A stretch of 8,935 bases of DNA from Treponema sp. UBA3819. GTDB lineage: Bacteria; Spirochaetota; Spirochaetia; Treponematales; Treponemataceae. The notes under the pieces were generated by a model. It was not told the DNA's origin. It searched no databases and worked only from the letters and a program-made list of their open reading frames with translations. Made by a program: the position numbers and the translations under genes. The stretch is from the NCBI GenBank assembly GCA_002369025.1, contig DFDV01000099.1, positions 1-8,935 on the forward strand. Direction: 5' to 3'. This document shows, in pieces, positions 1 through 5,382 of this stretch (its first letter is position 1; each line of letters opens with the position of its first letter).

Positions 1-1
1 T

Positions 2-1267
2 ATACAGGCGAATGGCGGCGGTACGCTCACGGTAGGCAAGGGTGTCTGGTGTACAGGTGCCATTACTCTTTTTAGTGACACGACACTTGTCCTGGAAGAA
101 GGTGCAGAACTGTCCTTTATCCCGGAACCGGAACGCTACACTCCCGTCTATACCCGCTGGGAAGGCGTCGAATGTTACGCCATGCATCCTCTTATCTATG
201 CGGACAAACAGAAGAACGTAAAAATCACCGGCAAGGGAACGGTAAACGGAAACGGAAAGCCCTGGTGGGAAATGCGCAATGCAAAACGCAATAAGCAGTT
301 TGAGCCAAAAGAACCTTTTGAGCTTGCACTGGCAAAACTGAACCCGGATTACAAAAATCAGCCGGGTGGCGGTGGCGGACGCGAAGTACAGTTTTTGCGC
401 CCCAGTTTTATTGAATTCATTAACTGCGAGAACGTGACTCTGGAAGGCATTACGGTAAAAGATTCTCCCTTCTGGACTATTCATCCGCTCTACACAAAGG
501 GGCTTACGCTCAAAGATTTGTACGTGGAAAACCCCAAAGATGCCCCCAATACAGACGGTATCGACATTGACTCCTGCGAGGATGTAAAAATCATCGGCTG
601 TAACGTAAAAGTTGGTGACGACGGCATCTGTATTAAGAGCGGTTCCGGCCCGGACGGCATCCGTGTAAATAAGCCCACCCGCAATGTGGAAATCCGCGAC
701 TGTAAGGTGCAGTGGTCACACGGTGGCATTGTCATCGGAAGTGAAACTGCGGCTCCCATAAGCCATATTGTTGCAGAAAACTGTGATTTGAGCGGCACTG
801 ACCGTGGCATCCGCATAAAAAGTCGTCGCGGTCGTGGCGGAGACATTTACGACATTCAGCTTAAAAATCTGGACATGTCCGCCACGCTCTGCCCCATTGC
901 CATCAACATGTACTACAAGTGCGGCGAAAAAGACCCCGCAAGTCCGCTTTTTTCTTTGGACAAGCAGCCGGTTACGTCAGAAACGCCCAAGATTCACGAC
1001 GTGCATATCTCAAACATAAAGGCAACGGGCTGCAAGGCGAGCGCGGGCTTTATCGTAGGCCTGCCGGAAAGCCCGATTACCGGCCTGACAATCAAAGACT
1101 GCGACATCTCTACGGACGAAACTTCCACCGAAAGCCCCATGGACAGCGATATGTTCTTTGGCCTGCCGGAAGTGAGCGTAAAATCTTTCCGCGTCCGCAA
1201 CACGCCGGACGCAAAGTTTGAGAACGTGAAGATTACTGGCCCGAAGGAAAACTTTATCTACGAGTAG
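2..1267 (+). CDS. GH28 family exo-polygalacturonase-like pectinase, 5' end missing
   Basis: The reading frame is open from base 2, so the ATG at 182 is internal and the true start lies upstream of the window. The 421 visible residues form a right-handed parallel beta-helix pectinase of glycoside hydrolase family 28, which hydrolyses alpha-1,4-galacturonosyl bonds. All four family signatures are visible: NTDGID (from about 548), GDDGICIKSG (Asp pair at 617-622), SHGGIVIGSE (His at 719-721, in the place of the usual GHG) and RIK (812-820). The three Asp of NTD and DD are the expected catalytic residues. The SHGG form and the RGRGG after RIK suggest the exo-acting bacterial branch rather than a fungal endo-enzyme. 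The first visible residues match the family's N-terminal strand, so probably only the signal peptide and a few tens of residues are missing. Export is expected but cannot be seen. GH28 rhamnogalacturonan or xylogalacturonan hydrolase activity is the alternative. Stop is TAG. Confidence 0.93.
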   Translation: MQANGGGTLTVGKGVWCTGAITLFSDTTLVLEEGAELSFIPEPERYTPVYTRWEGVECYAMHPLIYADKQKNVKITGKGTVNGNGKPWWEMRNAKRNKQFEPKEPFELALAKLNPDYKNQPGGGGGREVQFLRPSFIEFINCENVTLEGITVKDSPFWTIHPLYTKGLTLKDLYVENPKDAPNTDGIDIDSCEDVKIIGCNVKVGDDGICIKSGSGPDGIRVNKPTRNVEIRDCKVQWSHGGIVIGSETAAPISHIVAENCDLSGTDRGIRIKSRRGRGGDIYDIQLKNLDMSATLCPIAINMYYKCGEKDPASPLFSLDKQPVTSETPKIHDVHISNIKATGCKASAGFIVGLPESPITGLTIKDCDISTDETSTESPMDSDMFFGLPEVSVKSFRVRNTPDAKFENVKITGPKENFIYE

Positions 1268-1270
1268 GCA

Positions 1271-1304
1271 ATAGTCCAAAATACATCCGTGTATTTTGGA
1301 CTAT
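1271..1304 (+). other. 15-bp perfect stem-loop after the GH28 gene
   Basis: ATAGTCCAAAATACA (1271-1285) pairs without a mismatch with TGTATTTTGGACTAT (1290-1304) around TCCG. It begins 4 nt after the GH28 stop codon. No T-run follows directly, so it is not a standard intrinsic terminator. It may protect the mRNA 3' end or act with the T-rich element downstream. Counting the closing A-T pair, the loop is ATCCGT, which matches the loop pattern of three other stem-loops in the window. Confidence 0.75.
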
Positions 1305-1311
1305 CCGCATG

Positions 1312-1348
1312 GATTTTCAGCAAACTGAAATCTGAATTGTTTTTTTTT
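1312..1348 (+). terminator. Weak intrinsic terminator candidate after GH28
   Basis: GATTTTCAG (1312-1320) pairs with CTGAAATC (1325-1332) with one bulged T and a CAAA loop. A run of nine T lies at 1340-1348. The seven-base gap between stem and T-run is longer than ideal, so termination may be partial. It is the best candidate for ending the GH28 transcript. Confidence 0.4.
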
Positions 1349-1362
1349 CGCCCTCCGTGGCG
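1349..1362 (+). other. Small stem-loop with CTCCGT hexaloop
   Basis: CGCC (1349-1352) pairs with GGCG (1359-1362) around CTCCGT. It follows directly after the T-run. The 4-bp stem would mean little alone; it is listed because its loop fits the NTCCRT pattern of the stem-loops at 1271, 3927 and 3989. Confidence 0.3.
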
Positions 1363-1383
1363 GTGCTGAATCCTAGGGGAAAG

Positions 1384-1486
1384 ATGATTTACGGATATAT
1401 TACACTTGCTGATGAAACAAATCGTGCATACGGAATTGTTGGATCGCAATGGCGAAAAATATGTAGAGGTTCATTTTGAATGCCCC
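1384..1486 (+). pseudogene. Frameshifted N-terminal fragment of a small conserved protein
   Basis: A good ribosome binding site (AGGGG, about 1375-1379) precedes the ATG at 1384, which opens MIYGYITLADETNRAYG and stops after 32 codons. From about 1412 the next frame (+1) reads KQIVHTELLDRNGEKYVEV followed by HFECP. Read together, the two frames give one continuous protein beginning MIYGYITLADET and continuing QIVHTELLDRNGEKYVEVHF. From memory this matches the start of an unnamed small-protein family of gut anaerobes that usually continues with an ERP, GFDSAR and LP pattern; that recollection is unverified. The frame change near 1413-1420 fits one inserted base or two lost bases. Similarity stops at about 1486, where sequence of a different gene begins. 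No start in the second frame (TTG 1406, ATG 1412) has a ribosome binding site, so the fragment is probably not translated as a useful product. Confidence 0.6.
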
Positions 1487-1714
1487 ATCTATATCAACAG
1501 TGTGGAGCAGGGGAAAATGATGCCCTCTTTTGAAGTCATTGAGCAAATATGCGATGTTCTTCAAATTTCGCCTGTATGTCTTTTTGATGAAAATGCATCA
1601 CCAAAAAATATAAAAATGTTTAATAAAGATGAATACATCAATGGCATTTCCGACACATTGTTCAAGCGACTGAAATCAGTTATTTCATACGAGATACGGA
1701 ACACGCTAAAATGA
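1487..1714 (+). pseudogene. C-terminal half of an XRE-type HTH regulator
   Basis: From about 1487 the frame reads IYINSVEQGKMMPSFEVIEQ and then ICDVLQISPVCLF. This is the second half of a Cro/C1-type helix-turn-helix domain: the end of the recognition helix, the E-x-GK-x-x-PS turn, and the last two helices ending in L-x-I-SP-x-x-LF. The first two helices are absent. What precedes it in frame is the unrelated fragment at 1384-1486. A C-terminal tail of about 40 residues (to the TGA at 1712-1714) is intact and ends in a basic helix. Without helices 1 and 2 the protein should not bind DNA. The simplest origin is a deletion that removed the 3' part of one gene and the 5' part of its neighbour. 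A translated fusion starting at 1406 or 1412 cannot be excluded, but neither start has a ribosome binding site. Confidence 0.6.
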
Positions 1715-1739
1715 GTGCAGATTAAAAAATGACAACACA

Positions 1740-1778
1740 GGCGGAAACTGTTTTGTCTCCGCCCGTTTGCTATTTTTT
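1740..1778. terminator. Possible bidirectional terminator of the toxin-antitoxin operon
   Basis: GGCGGA (1740-1745) pairs with TCCGCC (1758-1763), and two more inner pairs follow after one mismatch. On the minus strand it follows the antitoxin stop codon (1770-1772) and leads to six T (A-run 1724-1729). On the plus strand it leads to six T at 1773-1778. Both T-runs lie about 10 nt from the stem, so efficiency is uncertain. Confidence 0.45.
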
Positions 1779-2258
1779 GCGTTTGCTGTTGCGTGTGTCT
1801 TTACCGAATTCGGAAATTTTGTTCGGTTCTGCCACACGCAACGTCTTTTGTGCATTTGCCCTGAATTCGGCGAAAGTGTCTGGCTCTGCAATGCGCGGCA
1901 GTTTGTCCCAGTCTTCGGCGGGAATGCGGTACTGCACTTTGTTCATGGTTGCGTCAAAGCCTGCAAGCAAATCTTGCCGTGTTTTGTTGCGGATAAACTG
2001 CTGATAGTAGGCAGAATCTTCTAATTCGGAAAGTTGCTTGGTAAACGCATAAAGCGCAAACTGGTTTATGGAAACGCCCTGCTGTTCCGCCGCAAATTCT
2101 ATGCGTTCTTTGAGTTGGTGCGGCACTCTGATGGTGAGCACGCTCGTTTTTTCTTCTGCAACTGGCGAAACCGTTGCGTTTGCGTCTAAAGATGCCCCTG
2201 CTGCCGTTACCGCAGCATGACTAAAGCTACGAAGACTAGCCTGTGAATTCTTTGCCAT
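1770..2258 (-). CDS. Ribbon-helix-helix antitoxin partner of the PIN toxin
   Basis: 162 residues. The start is fixed by a strong ribosome binding site on the minus strand (AGGAGGTG, seven bases upstream of the ATG at 2258); the frame stays open further upstream, but there it only overlaps the PIN gene. Residues 39-76 form an Arc/HicB-like ribbon-helix-helix: a strand SVLTIRVPHQL, helix KERIEFAAEQQ, turn GVSIN and helix QFALYAFTKQL. Such proteins dimerise, bind their own promoter and hold the toxin with a flexible tail. The first 38 residues are Ala/Ser-rich and look disordered. The C-terminal tail (80-162) is long for an RHH antitoxin and holds a tandem repeat, RIAEPDTFAEF then RVAEPNKISEF, with a period of 19 residues, ending in a very basic stretch. 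It lies 10 nt after the PIN stop codon, so the two are cotranscribed. Fold confidence is high; the antitoxin role is inferred from context. Confidence 0.85.
   Translation of the reverse strand: MAKNSQASLRSFSHAAVTAAGASLDANATVSPVAEEKTSVLTIRVPHQLKERIEFAAEQQGVSINQFALYAFTKQLSELEDSAYYQQFIRNKTRQDLLAGFDATMNKVQYRIPAEDWDKLPRIAEPDTFAEFRANAQKTLRVAEPNKISEFGKDTRNSKRKK
1806..1895 (-). repeat. Tandem 57-bp-period repeat in the antitoxin tail
   Basis: GAATTCGG recurs at 1806-1813 and 1863-1870, exactly 57 bases (19 codons) apart. Over 33 bases, copies 1806-1838 and 1863-1895 agree at 22 positions by eye. At protein level the copies read R-[IV]-AEP-[DN] and then EF. This points to an old internal duplication. 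Confidence 0.6.
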
Positions 2259-2268
2259 ATTGCACCTC

Positions 2269-2715
2269 CTATGATACGAGCCCGCCTGCGCGGACAACGG
2301 TTGCCATAAAATCTGCTGGCGTAATGACGGTAACTTCATCAAAACGCAAGTCGTTGTTGCAGGTAAAATCGTGCACGTTTTTGGTGATGATGTACCGTGC
2401 GTTTGATGCAAACGCCAGTTCCAGCATAAGATTGTCGCCTTCGTCCTGCAAATTGGGACGGAGCAGATACGCAATGTCAATCTTTGTGCTGATGTACGCA
2501 ATAAAATCAAGTACCGCCCACACGTCTGCTTCCGTTAAACCGAACAGTTGCAGTGATTTTTTGCGCAAGCACACATCGCAGTATTCAGCAAACACGGGCG
2601 TAGATACCACCATTTGCAATGTTCCTTGTCGCACCAATTGCAAGATTGCATGGGAAGCCCCGCTGCGTGAATACAACGCTTGAAAGATAACGCACGTATC
2701 TAGCACCACTCTCAT
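2269..2715 (-). CDS. PIN-domain ribonuclease toxin
   Basis: 148 residues of the PIN fold, closest in style to the chromosomal 'putative toxin, PIN family' group (TIGR00305/COG1569 type). Such toxins cut RNA with a metal ion held by an acidic cluster. Visible residues: Asp6 in MRVVLDTCVI, Glu44 in PVFAEYCDV, Asp91 and Asp94 in LQDEGDNLMLELA, and Asn113/Asp116 in IITKNVHDF. The C-terminal VITPADFM is also typical. Where the family often has TGD the protein has TKN, a common variant. The start is set by the conserved MRVVLDT opening. No ribosome binding site precedes it, and the promoter's -10 box ends only 7 nt upstream, so the mRNA may be leaderless. It is the first gene of an operon with the RHH protein, whose ribosome binding site overlaps the toxin stop region. 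The nuclease fold is clear; toxicity is inferred. Confidence 0.88.
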   Translation of the reverse strand: MRVVLDTCVIFQALYSRSGASHAILQLVRQGTLQMVVSTPVFAEYCDVCLRKKSLQLFGLTEADVWAVLDFIAYISTKIDIAYLLRPNLQDEGDNLMLELAFASNARYIITKNVHDFTCNNDLRFDEVTVITPADFMATVVRAGGLVS

Positions 2716-2722
2716 GCTTAAA

Positions 2723-2744
2723 ATGATAGCATATACACTATCAT
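2723..2744. promoter_or_regulatory. Operator-like inverted repeat in the toxin-antitoxin promoter
   Basis: ATGATAG (2723-2729) and CTATCAT (2738-2744) are perfect inverted arms separated by CATATACA. The element fills the spacer and overlaps the -10 box, the expected place for autorepression by the RHH antitoxin. The binding protein is inferred. Confidence 0.55.
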
Positions 2745-2752
2745 ATTGTCAA
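2723..2752 (-). promoter_or_regulatory. Promoter of the toxin-antitoxin operon
   Basis: On the minus strand a perfect -35 TTGACA (2752-2747) is followed after 18 nt by TATCAT (2728-2723). Transcription would start at about 2715-2717, at or beside the A of the toxin ATG (2715). Confidence 0.7.
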
Positions 2753-2810
2753 GAAAAATTTCTCTTTTTTTTCTGTCCCTTCATACTTTGTTTTGCGCAC
2801 AACTTTTCTA

Positions 2811-2839
2811 TAGACTTATGGCAAAACATGTACTATAAT
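2811..2839 (+). promoter_or_regulatory. Promoter of kdgK
   Basis: A perfect -10 TATAAT at 2834-2839 is preceded after 17 nt by TAGACT (2811-2816; 4 of 6 matches to TTGACA). The predicted transcription start near 2846 leaves a 5' leader of about 50 nt. Confidence 0.7.
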
Positions 2840-2846
2840 AGTACAT
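2828..2846. promoter_or_regulatory. 19-bp palindrome over the kdgK -10 box
   Basis: ATGTACTAT (2828-2836) and ATAGTACAT (2838-2846) are perfect arms around one central A. The palindrome covers the whole -10 box, so a bound protein would block RNA polymerase. The regulator is unknown. Confidence 0.5.
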
Positions 2847-2850
2847 CTCA

Positions 2851-2862
2851 TTTGTATACAAA
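2851..2862. promoter_or_regulatory. 12-bp palindrome just downstream of the kdgK transcription start
   Basis: TTTGTATACAAA is a perfect palindrome. Its GTATAC core is like operators of GntR/FadR-type hexuronate regulators such as UxuR/ExuR (TTGGTATACCAA). Its centre lies about 19.5 bp, close to two helical turns, from the centre of the palindrome over the -10 box. Assignment to a hexuronate regulator is inference. Confidence 0.5.
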
Positions 2863-2878
2863 CCGGCGTTCGCGTCGG
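2863..2878 (+). other. TTCG stem-loop in the kdgK leader
   Basis: CCGGCG (2863-2868) pairs with CGTCGG (2873-2878), one pair being G-U, around a TTCG tetraloop. It ends 3 nt before the ribosome binding site AAGGAG (2882-2887) and may help keep that site exposed or stabilise the leader. Confidence 0.5.
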
Positions 2879-2895
2879 AAGAAGGAGTTTAAACT

Positions 2896-3921
2896 ATGGC
2901 AAAAGTAGTTACTTTTGGTGAATTGATGTTGCGCATTCAGCCGGCTGATTATTATCGCTTTGTGCAGGTTGACTCAATGACAACAACTTTCGGTGGCGGT
3001 GAAGCAAACGTTTCTGTTTCTCTCGCAAACTATGGCAATGAATCATATTTCGTTACCAAGCTGCCGACACACGAAATCGGACAGGCTGCAGTAAACAGCC
3101 TCCGCAAGTACGGTGTCCACACTGAATACATCGTTCGTGGCGGTCCGCGCGTAGGTATTTACTACAACGAAAAAGGTGCTTCACAGCGTGGTTCAAAATG
3201 TATATACGACCGTGCAGGTTCTTCAATCCAGCTGGCAAAGCCTGAAGAATTCAACTGGAAGGAAATCCTTAAGGGTGCTTCATGGTTCCACATCACTGGT
3301 ATTACTCCGGCTTTGGGACCGAACATGGTAACTGCTTGTATCGAAGCATGTAAGACTGCTCGCGACATGGGCATCACCACTTCTTGTGACCTGAACTACC
3401 GCGGAAAGCTGTGGACAAAAGACGAGGCTCGCAAGGCTATGACCGAAATCTGCAAGTACGTTGATGTATGTATCTCTAACGAAGACGATGCAAACGACGT
3501 GTTCGGCATTAAGTCTGAGGGAACAGACACAACTAAGGGTACGCTGAACAACGACGGTTACGTTTCAGTTGCTCGCCAGCTCAAAGAGAAATTCGGTTTC
3601 AAGAAAGTTGCAATCACATTGCGCTCTTCAATCAACGCAAACCGCAACGACTGGCAGGCTCTCCTCTACGTGGACGACAAAGACTATGCATTCTCAAAGA
3701 AATACGAGATGTGGATTGTTGACCGCGTTGGTGGTGGTGACTCATTCGGCGGCGGCCTGATTCACTCACAGCTCAAGGGTATGAACACTCAGGATTCAAT
3801 CAACTGGGCAGTTGCTGCTTCTTGTCTCAAGCACTCAATCATCGGTGACTACAACATGGTCAGCGAAGACGAAGTAAACAAGCTTGCAGGTGGCGACGGA
3901 TCTGGACGTATCCAGCGCTAG
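2896..3921 (+). CDS. kdgK: 2-keto-3-deoxygluconate kinase (PfkB family)
   Basis: 341 residues, a normal length for the family. It is a cytoplasmic PfkB/ribokinase-type sugar kinase. The N-terminal VVTFGELMLRI and GGGEANVSVSLANYG (33-47) are typical of 2-keto-3-deoxygluconate kinases, as is CDLNYRGKLW (164-173). The second PfkB signature, DRVGGGDSFGGGL, lies at 276-288, with Asp282 as the catalytic base. KDG kinase makes 2-keto-3-deoxy-6-phosphogluconate from the KDG that arises from galacturonate or glucuronate, which fits the GH28 gene nearby. The start has a good ribosome binding site, AAGGAG, 8 nt upstream. The gene has its own promoter and looks monocistronic, with stem-loops following the TAG stop. 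An insert of about 15 residues around 207-220, rich in Gly, Thr and Asn, follows the IKSEGTD motif. Another PfkB sugar specificity is possible, but KDG is the best match. Confidence 0.85.
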   Translation: MAKVVTFGELMLRIQPADYYRFVQVDSMTTTFGGGEANVSVSLANYGNESYFVTKLPTHEIGQAAVNSLRKYGVHTEYIVRGGPRVGIYYNEKGASQRGSKCIYDRAGSSIQLAKPEEFNWKEILKGASWFHITGITPALGPNMVTACIEACKTARDMGITTSCDLNYRGKLWTKDEARKAMTEICKYVDVCISNEDDANDVFGIKSEGTDTTKGTLNNDGYVSVARQLKEKFGFKKVAITLRSSINANRNDWQALLYVDDKDYAFSKKYEMWIVDRVGGGDSFGGGLIHSQLKGMNTQDSINWAVAASCLKHSIIGDYNMVSEDEVNKLAGGDGSGRIQR

Positions 3922-3926
3922 GAGTA

Positions 3927-3954
3927 TTCAAAACGCCGTCCATGGCGTTTTGAA
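3927..3954 (+). other. 11-bp perfect stem-loop with GTCCAT loop
   Basis: TTCAAAACGCC (3927-3937) pairs perfectly with GGCGTTTTGAA (3944-3954) around GTCCAT. It begins 5 nt after the kdgK stop codon. The stem has a run of T on its 3' arm but none after it, so it is not a clear terminator. The loop is identical to that of the stem-loop at 3989. Confidence 0.7.
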
Positions 3955-3958
3955 ACTC

Positions 3959-3978
3959 GACGGAAACAAGTTCCCGTC
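3959..3978 (+). other. Second stem-loop after kdgK
   Basis: GACGG (3959-3963) pairs with CCGTC (3974-3978), and AAC/GTT can extend it inside after one mismatch. It has no TCC-type loop. It is one of four consecutive stem-loops between the convergent genes. Confidence 0.4.
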
Positions 3979-3988
3979 TTGGCTTTTC

Positions 3989-4008
3989 AGCGCGCGTCCA
4001 TGCGCGCT
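3989..4008 (+). other. 7-bp GC-rich stem-loop with GTCCAT loop
   Basis: AGCGCGC (3989-3995) pairs perfectly with GCGCGCT (4002-4008) around GTCCAT. The stem is unlike the one at 3927 although the loop is the same, so loop and geometry appear kept while the stem varies. Confidence 0.65.
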
Positions 4009-4017
4009 TGCAAAAAG

Positions 4018-4044
4018 ACCTCTCCTTTGCGGAGAGGTTTTTTT
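4018..4044. terminator. Bidirectional intrinsic terminator between convergent genes
   Basis: ACCTCTCC (4018-4025) pairs with GGAGAGGT (4031-4038) around TTTGC. Seven T follow at 4038-4044 on the plus strand, and an A-run at 4012-4016 supplies five T on the minus strand. It ends kdgK on one side and the minus-strand gene stopping at 4062 on the other. Confidence 0.88.
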
Positions 4045-4061
4045 GTTTTCCGGGTAAGTTT

Positions 4062-5282
4062 TTATTTGCGGATGAGGTTGGCAAGTGCGGCTCCCAGAAC
4101 GCGGAGCTGCTCATCGGAAAGACTTGTTTCACGGCTCAGACCGGGAAGTGGTGCATTGGTTGCGGCTATCCAGTAGCGGGCATCGTTAGCCTGCTTGTCT
4201 GGAGTTTTGCAGCGGGCAAGTGCGGGGGCAAGTCCTGTGGCGTAGCTGAGGTTTTCCTGTGTTTCTGTGGAGATAAGTTTTTTCAACAGAGCCGTGCTGC
4301 GGGAATTCTGTGAGAAAGGAACGGCATAGTAAACGGGGGCCACAAAATGGCGGAGTTCCGGGCTCATTTCTGATGGAAAGAAAATGGAAGTAAAGGGTTC
4401 AATAATGTCATGCTTGATGCTGCGGTGGTCGGCCAGGCTCATGATTGCGACACTTGCCATGTTGTTCTGCATGAAGGCAGAAAGAGTCTGTCTGTCCATG
4501 CTGAATGATTCTGCGGTAATAAGACCATCCTTTATCCACTTGCGCAGGAACTGGGCGGCATCGTAGAGGGGAGCGTTTATTCCCTCAACAAGGCGGGAAG
4601 CCACATCATCCAGATTGACAGGCTTTTCTTTTTGGGCATATTCTGCAATTGTATCCTGAATGATTGTGACGGCGGCATCGTAGGCAGCTTTTCCGTTCAG
4701 GGCTTCAGCTAAGGCGCTCAGCAGGTCGAGTGTTGTGGTGCCGTCTCTTCCGGCAAAAATGAGCCCCAGGTCATTGTTTTTCTTTTTGGATTCCCGGATA
4801 AAACTGGCGATATCATCCCAGGTGTTGATATTTTTTACGCTTGTCTTCCGCAGTTTGCGCACATTGATGTCTACCTCAAAATGGCTGGCAAGCAGAGGAA
4901 GGGACTTGTAGTTTTCTCCCGGGGCTTTTGTGGCGGCAGAGCGGATTGATGTGGTGATATCTGCAAAAAGCGCAAGGGGAACGGATGTGTTTTTTGGCGC
5001 AAGGGATTCGGCTGTCTTGAGAGGCTGGCCGGATGTGGTCAAAAGGATATCAGGCTTTCTGCCGGACTGCAGCTGGGAGTAGAGGGAGACCTTGTTGTCG
5101 TATTCCTTAAAGTCAGCATCTTTTTCCAGAAGCGATTTGATAAAGGGTATGTTTTGCTCCGGGATGCGGTAGAAGGCAACCAGAGGCCTGCGGAATCTTC
5201 CTGTAGCAAATATAGAGACAGCGACTGCAAGAATGACGGCGATAATGCCGGTAATGACGATACATTTCTGATACTTTTTCAT
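4062..5282 (-). CDS. Membrane-anchored solute-binding-protein-like lipid-free periplasmic protein
   Basis: 406 residues. MKKYQK followed by a hydrophobic stretch (about 8-27) is a signal peptide or signal anchor; there is no lipobox Cys at its end, unlike most spirochaete binding proteins. The rest resembles a family 1 extracellular solute-binding protein: KPDILLTTSGQPL (77-89) stands where these proteins have the PDV strand, then SLPLLASHFEVDIN (127-140) and INTWDDIASFIRESKKKN (152-169), the latter matching the usual TW-D-E helix. Similarity is weak in the second half. No permease or ATPase gene is adjacent, so it may sense or scavenge rather than feed a local transporter. It runs divergently from the 5397-7953 operon and converges on kdgK at a shared terminator. 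No ribosome binding site precedes the ATG; the -10 box ends 6 nt upstream, so the mRNA may be leaderless. The export call is strong, the fold call moderate, the ligand unknown. Confidence 0.75.
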   Translation of the reverse strand: MKKYQKCIVITGIIAVILAVAVSIFATGRFRRPLVAFYRIPEQNIPFIKSLLEKDADFKEYDNKVSLYSQLQSGRKPDILLTTSGQPLKTAESLAPKNTSVPLALFADITTSIRSAATKAPGENYKSLPLLASHFEVDINVRKLRKTSVKNINTWDDIASFIRESKKKNNDLGLIFAGRDGTTTLDLLSALAEALNGKAAYDAAVTIIQDTIAEYAQKEKPVNLDDVASRLVEGINAPLYDAAQFLRKWIKDGLITAESFSMDRQTLSAFMQNNMASVAIMSLADHRSIKHDIIEPFTSIFFPSEMSPELRHFVAPVYYAVPFSQNSRSTALLKKLISTETQENLSYATGLAPALARCKTPDKQANDARYWIAATNAPLPGLSRETSLSDEQLRVLGAALANLIRK

Positions 5283-5288
5283 AGGATA

Positions 5289-5317
5289 ATTTTAGCACTT
5301 TTTTGTAATCTTCGCAA
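5289..5317 (-). promoter_or_regulatory. Promoter of the solute-binding-like gene
   Basis: On the minus strand TTGCGA (5317-5312) is followed after 17 nt by TAAAAT (5294-5289), with a TGC extended -10 just before it. Only TATCCT separates the -10 box from the ATG at 5282, so the start point should fall on or beside the start codon. Confidence 0.6.
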
Positions 5318-5347
5318 TTTACTTTATATTATAGAATAAAAACTTAT

Positions 5348-5376
5348 TTGACAGTAATCTATTTGTTTGGTAAACT
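5348..5376 (+). promoter_or_regulatory. Promoter of the envelope-protein/HD-GYP operon
   Basis: A perfect -35 TTGACA (5348-5353), a 17-nt spacer and TAAACT (5371-5376) form a good sigma-70 type promoter. The expected start near 5383 leaves a very short leader before the start codon and falls after the GGAG at 5377, which may therefore not be in the mRNA. Confidence 0.7.
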
Positions 5377-5382
5377 GGAGAG

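Noticed and set aside
490..846. 118-codon minus-strand frame inside the GH28 gene
   Set aside because: It is a shadow of the catalytic region of the GH28 frame, with no similarity or start signal of its own.
1258..1449. 63-codon minus-strand frame in the stem-loop region after GH28
   Set aside because: It runs through the palindromic stem-loops and the T-run and has no ribosome binding site or recognisable protein.
2259..2510. Longer N-terminus for the antitoxin
   Set aside because: The extra stretch overlaps the PIN gene in another frame and reads as low-quality protein; the strong ribosome binding site fixes the start at 2258.
2714..2908. 64-codon plus-strand open frame across the kdgK promoter
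   Set aside because: It contains the promoter and leader of kdgK and has no ribosome binding site or protein-like composition.
3927..4044. CRISPR-like repeat array
   Set aside because: The stem-loops share only a six-base loop, differ in stem and spacing, and have no uniform repeat or spacers.
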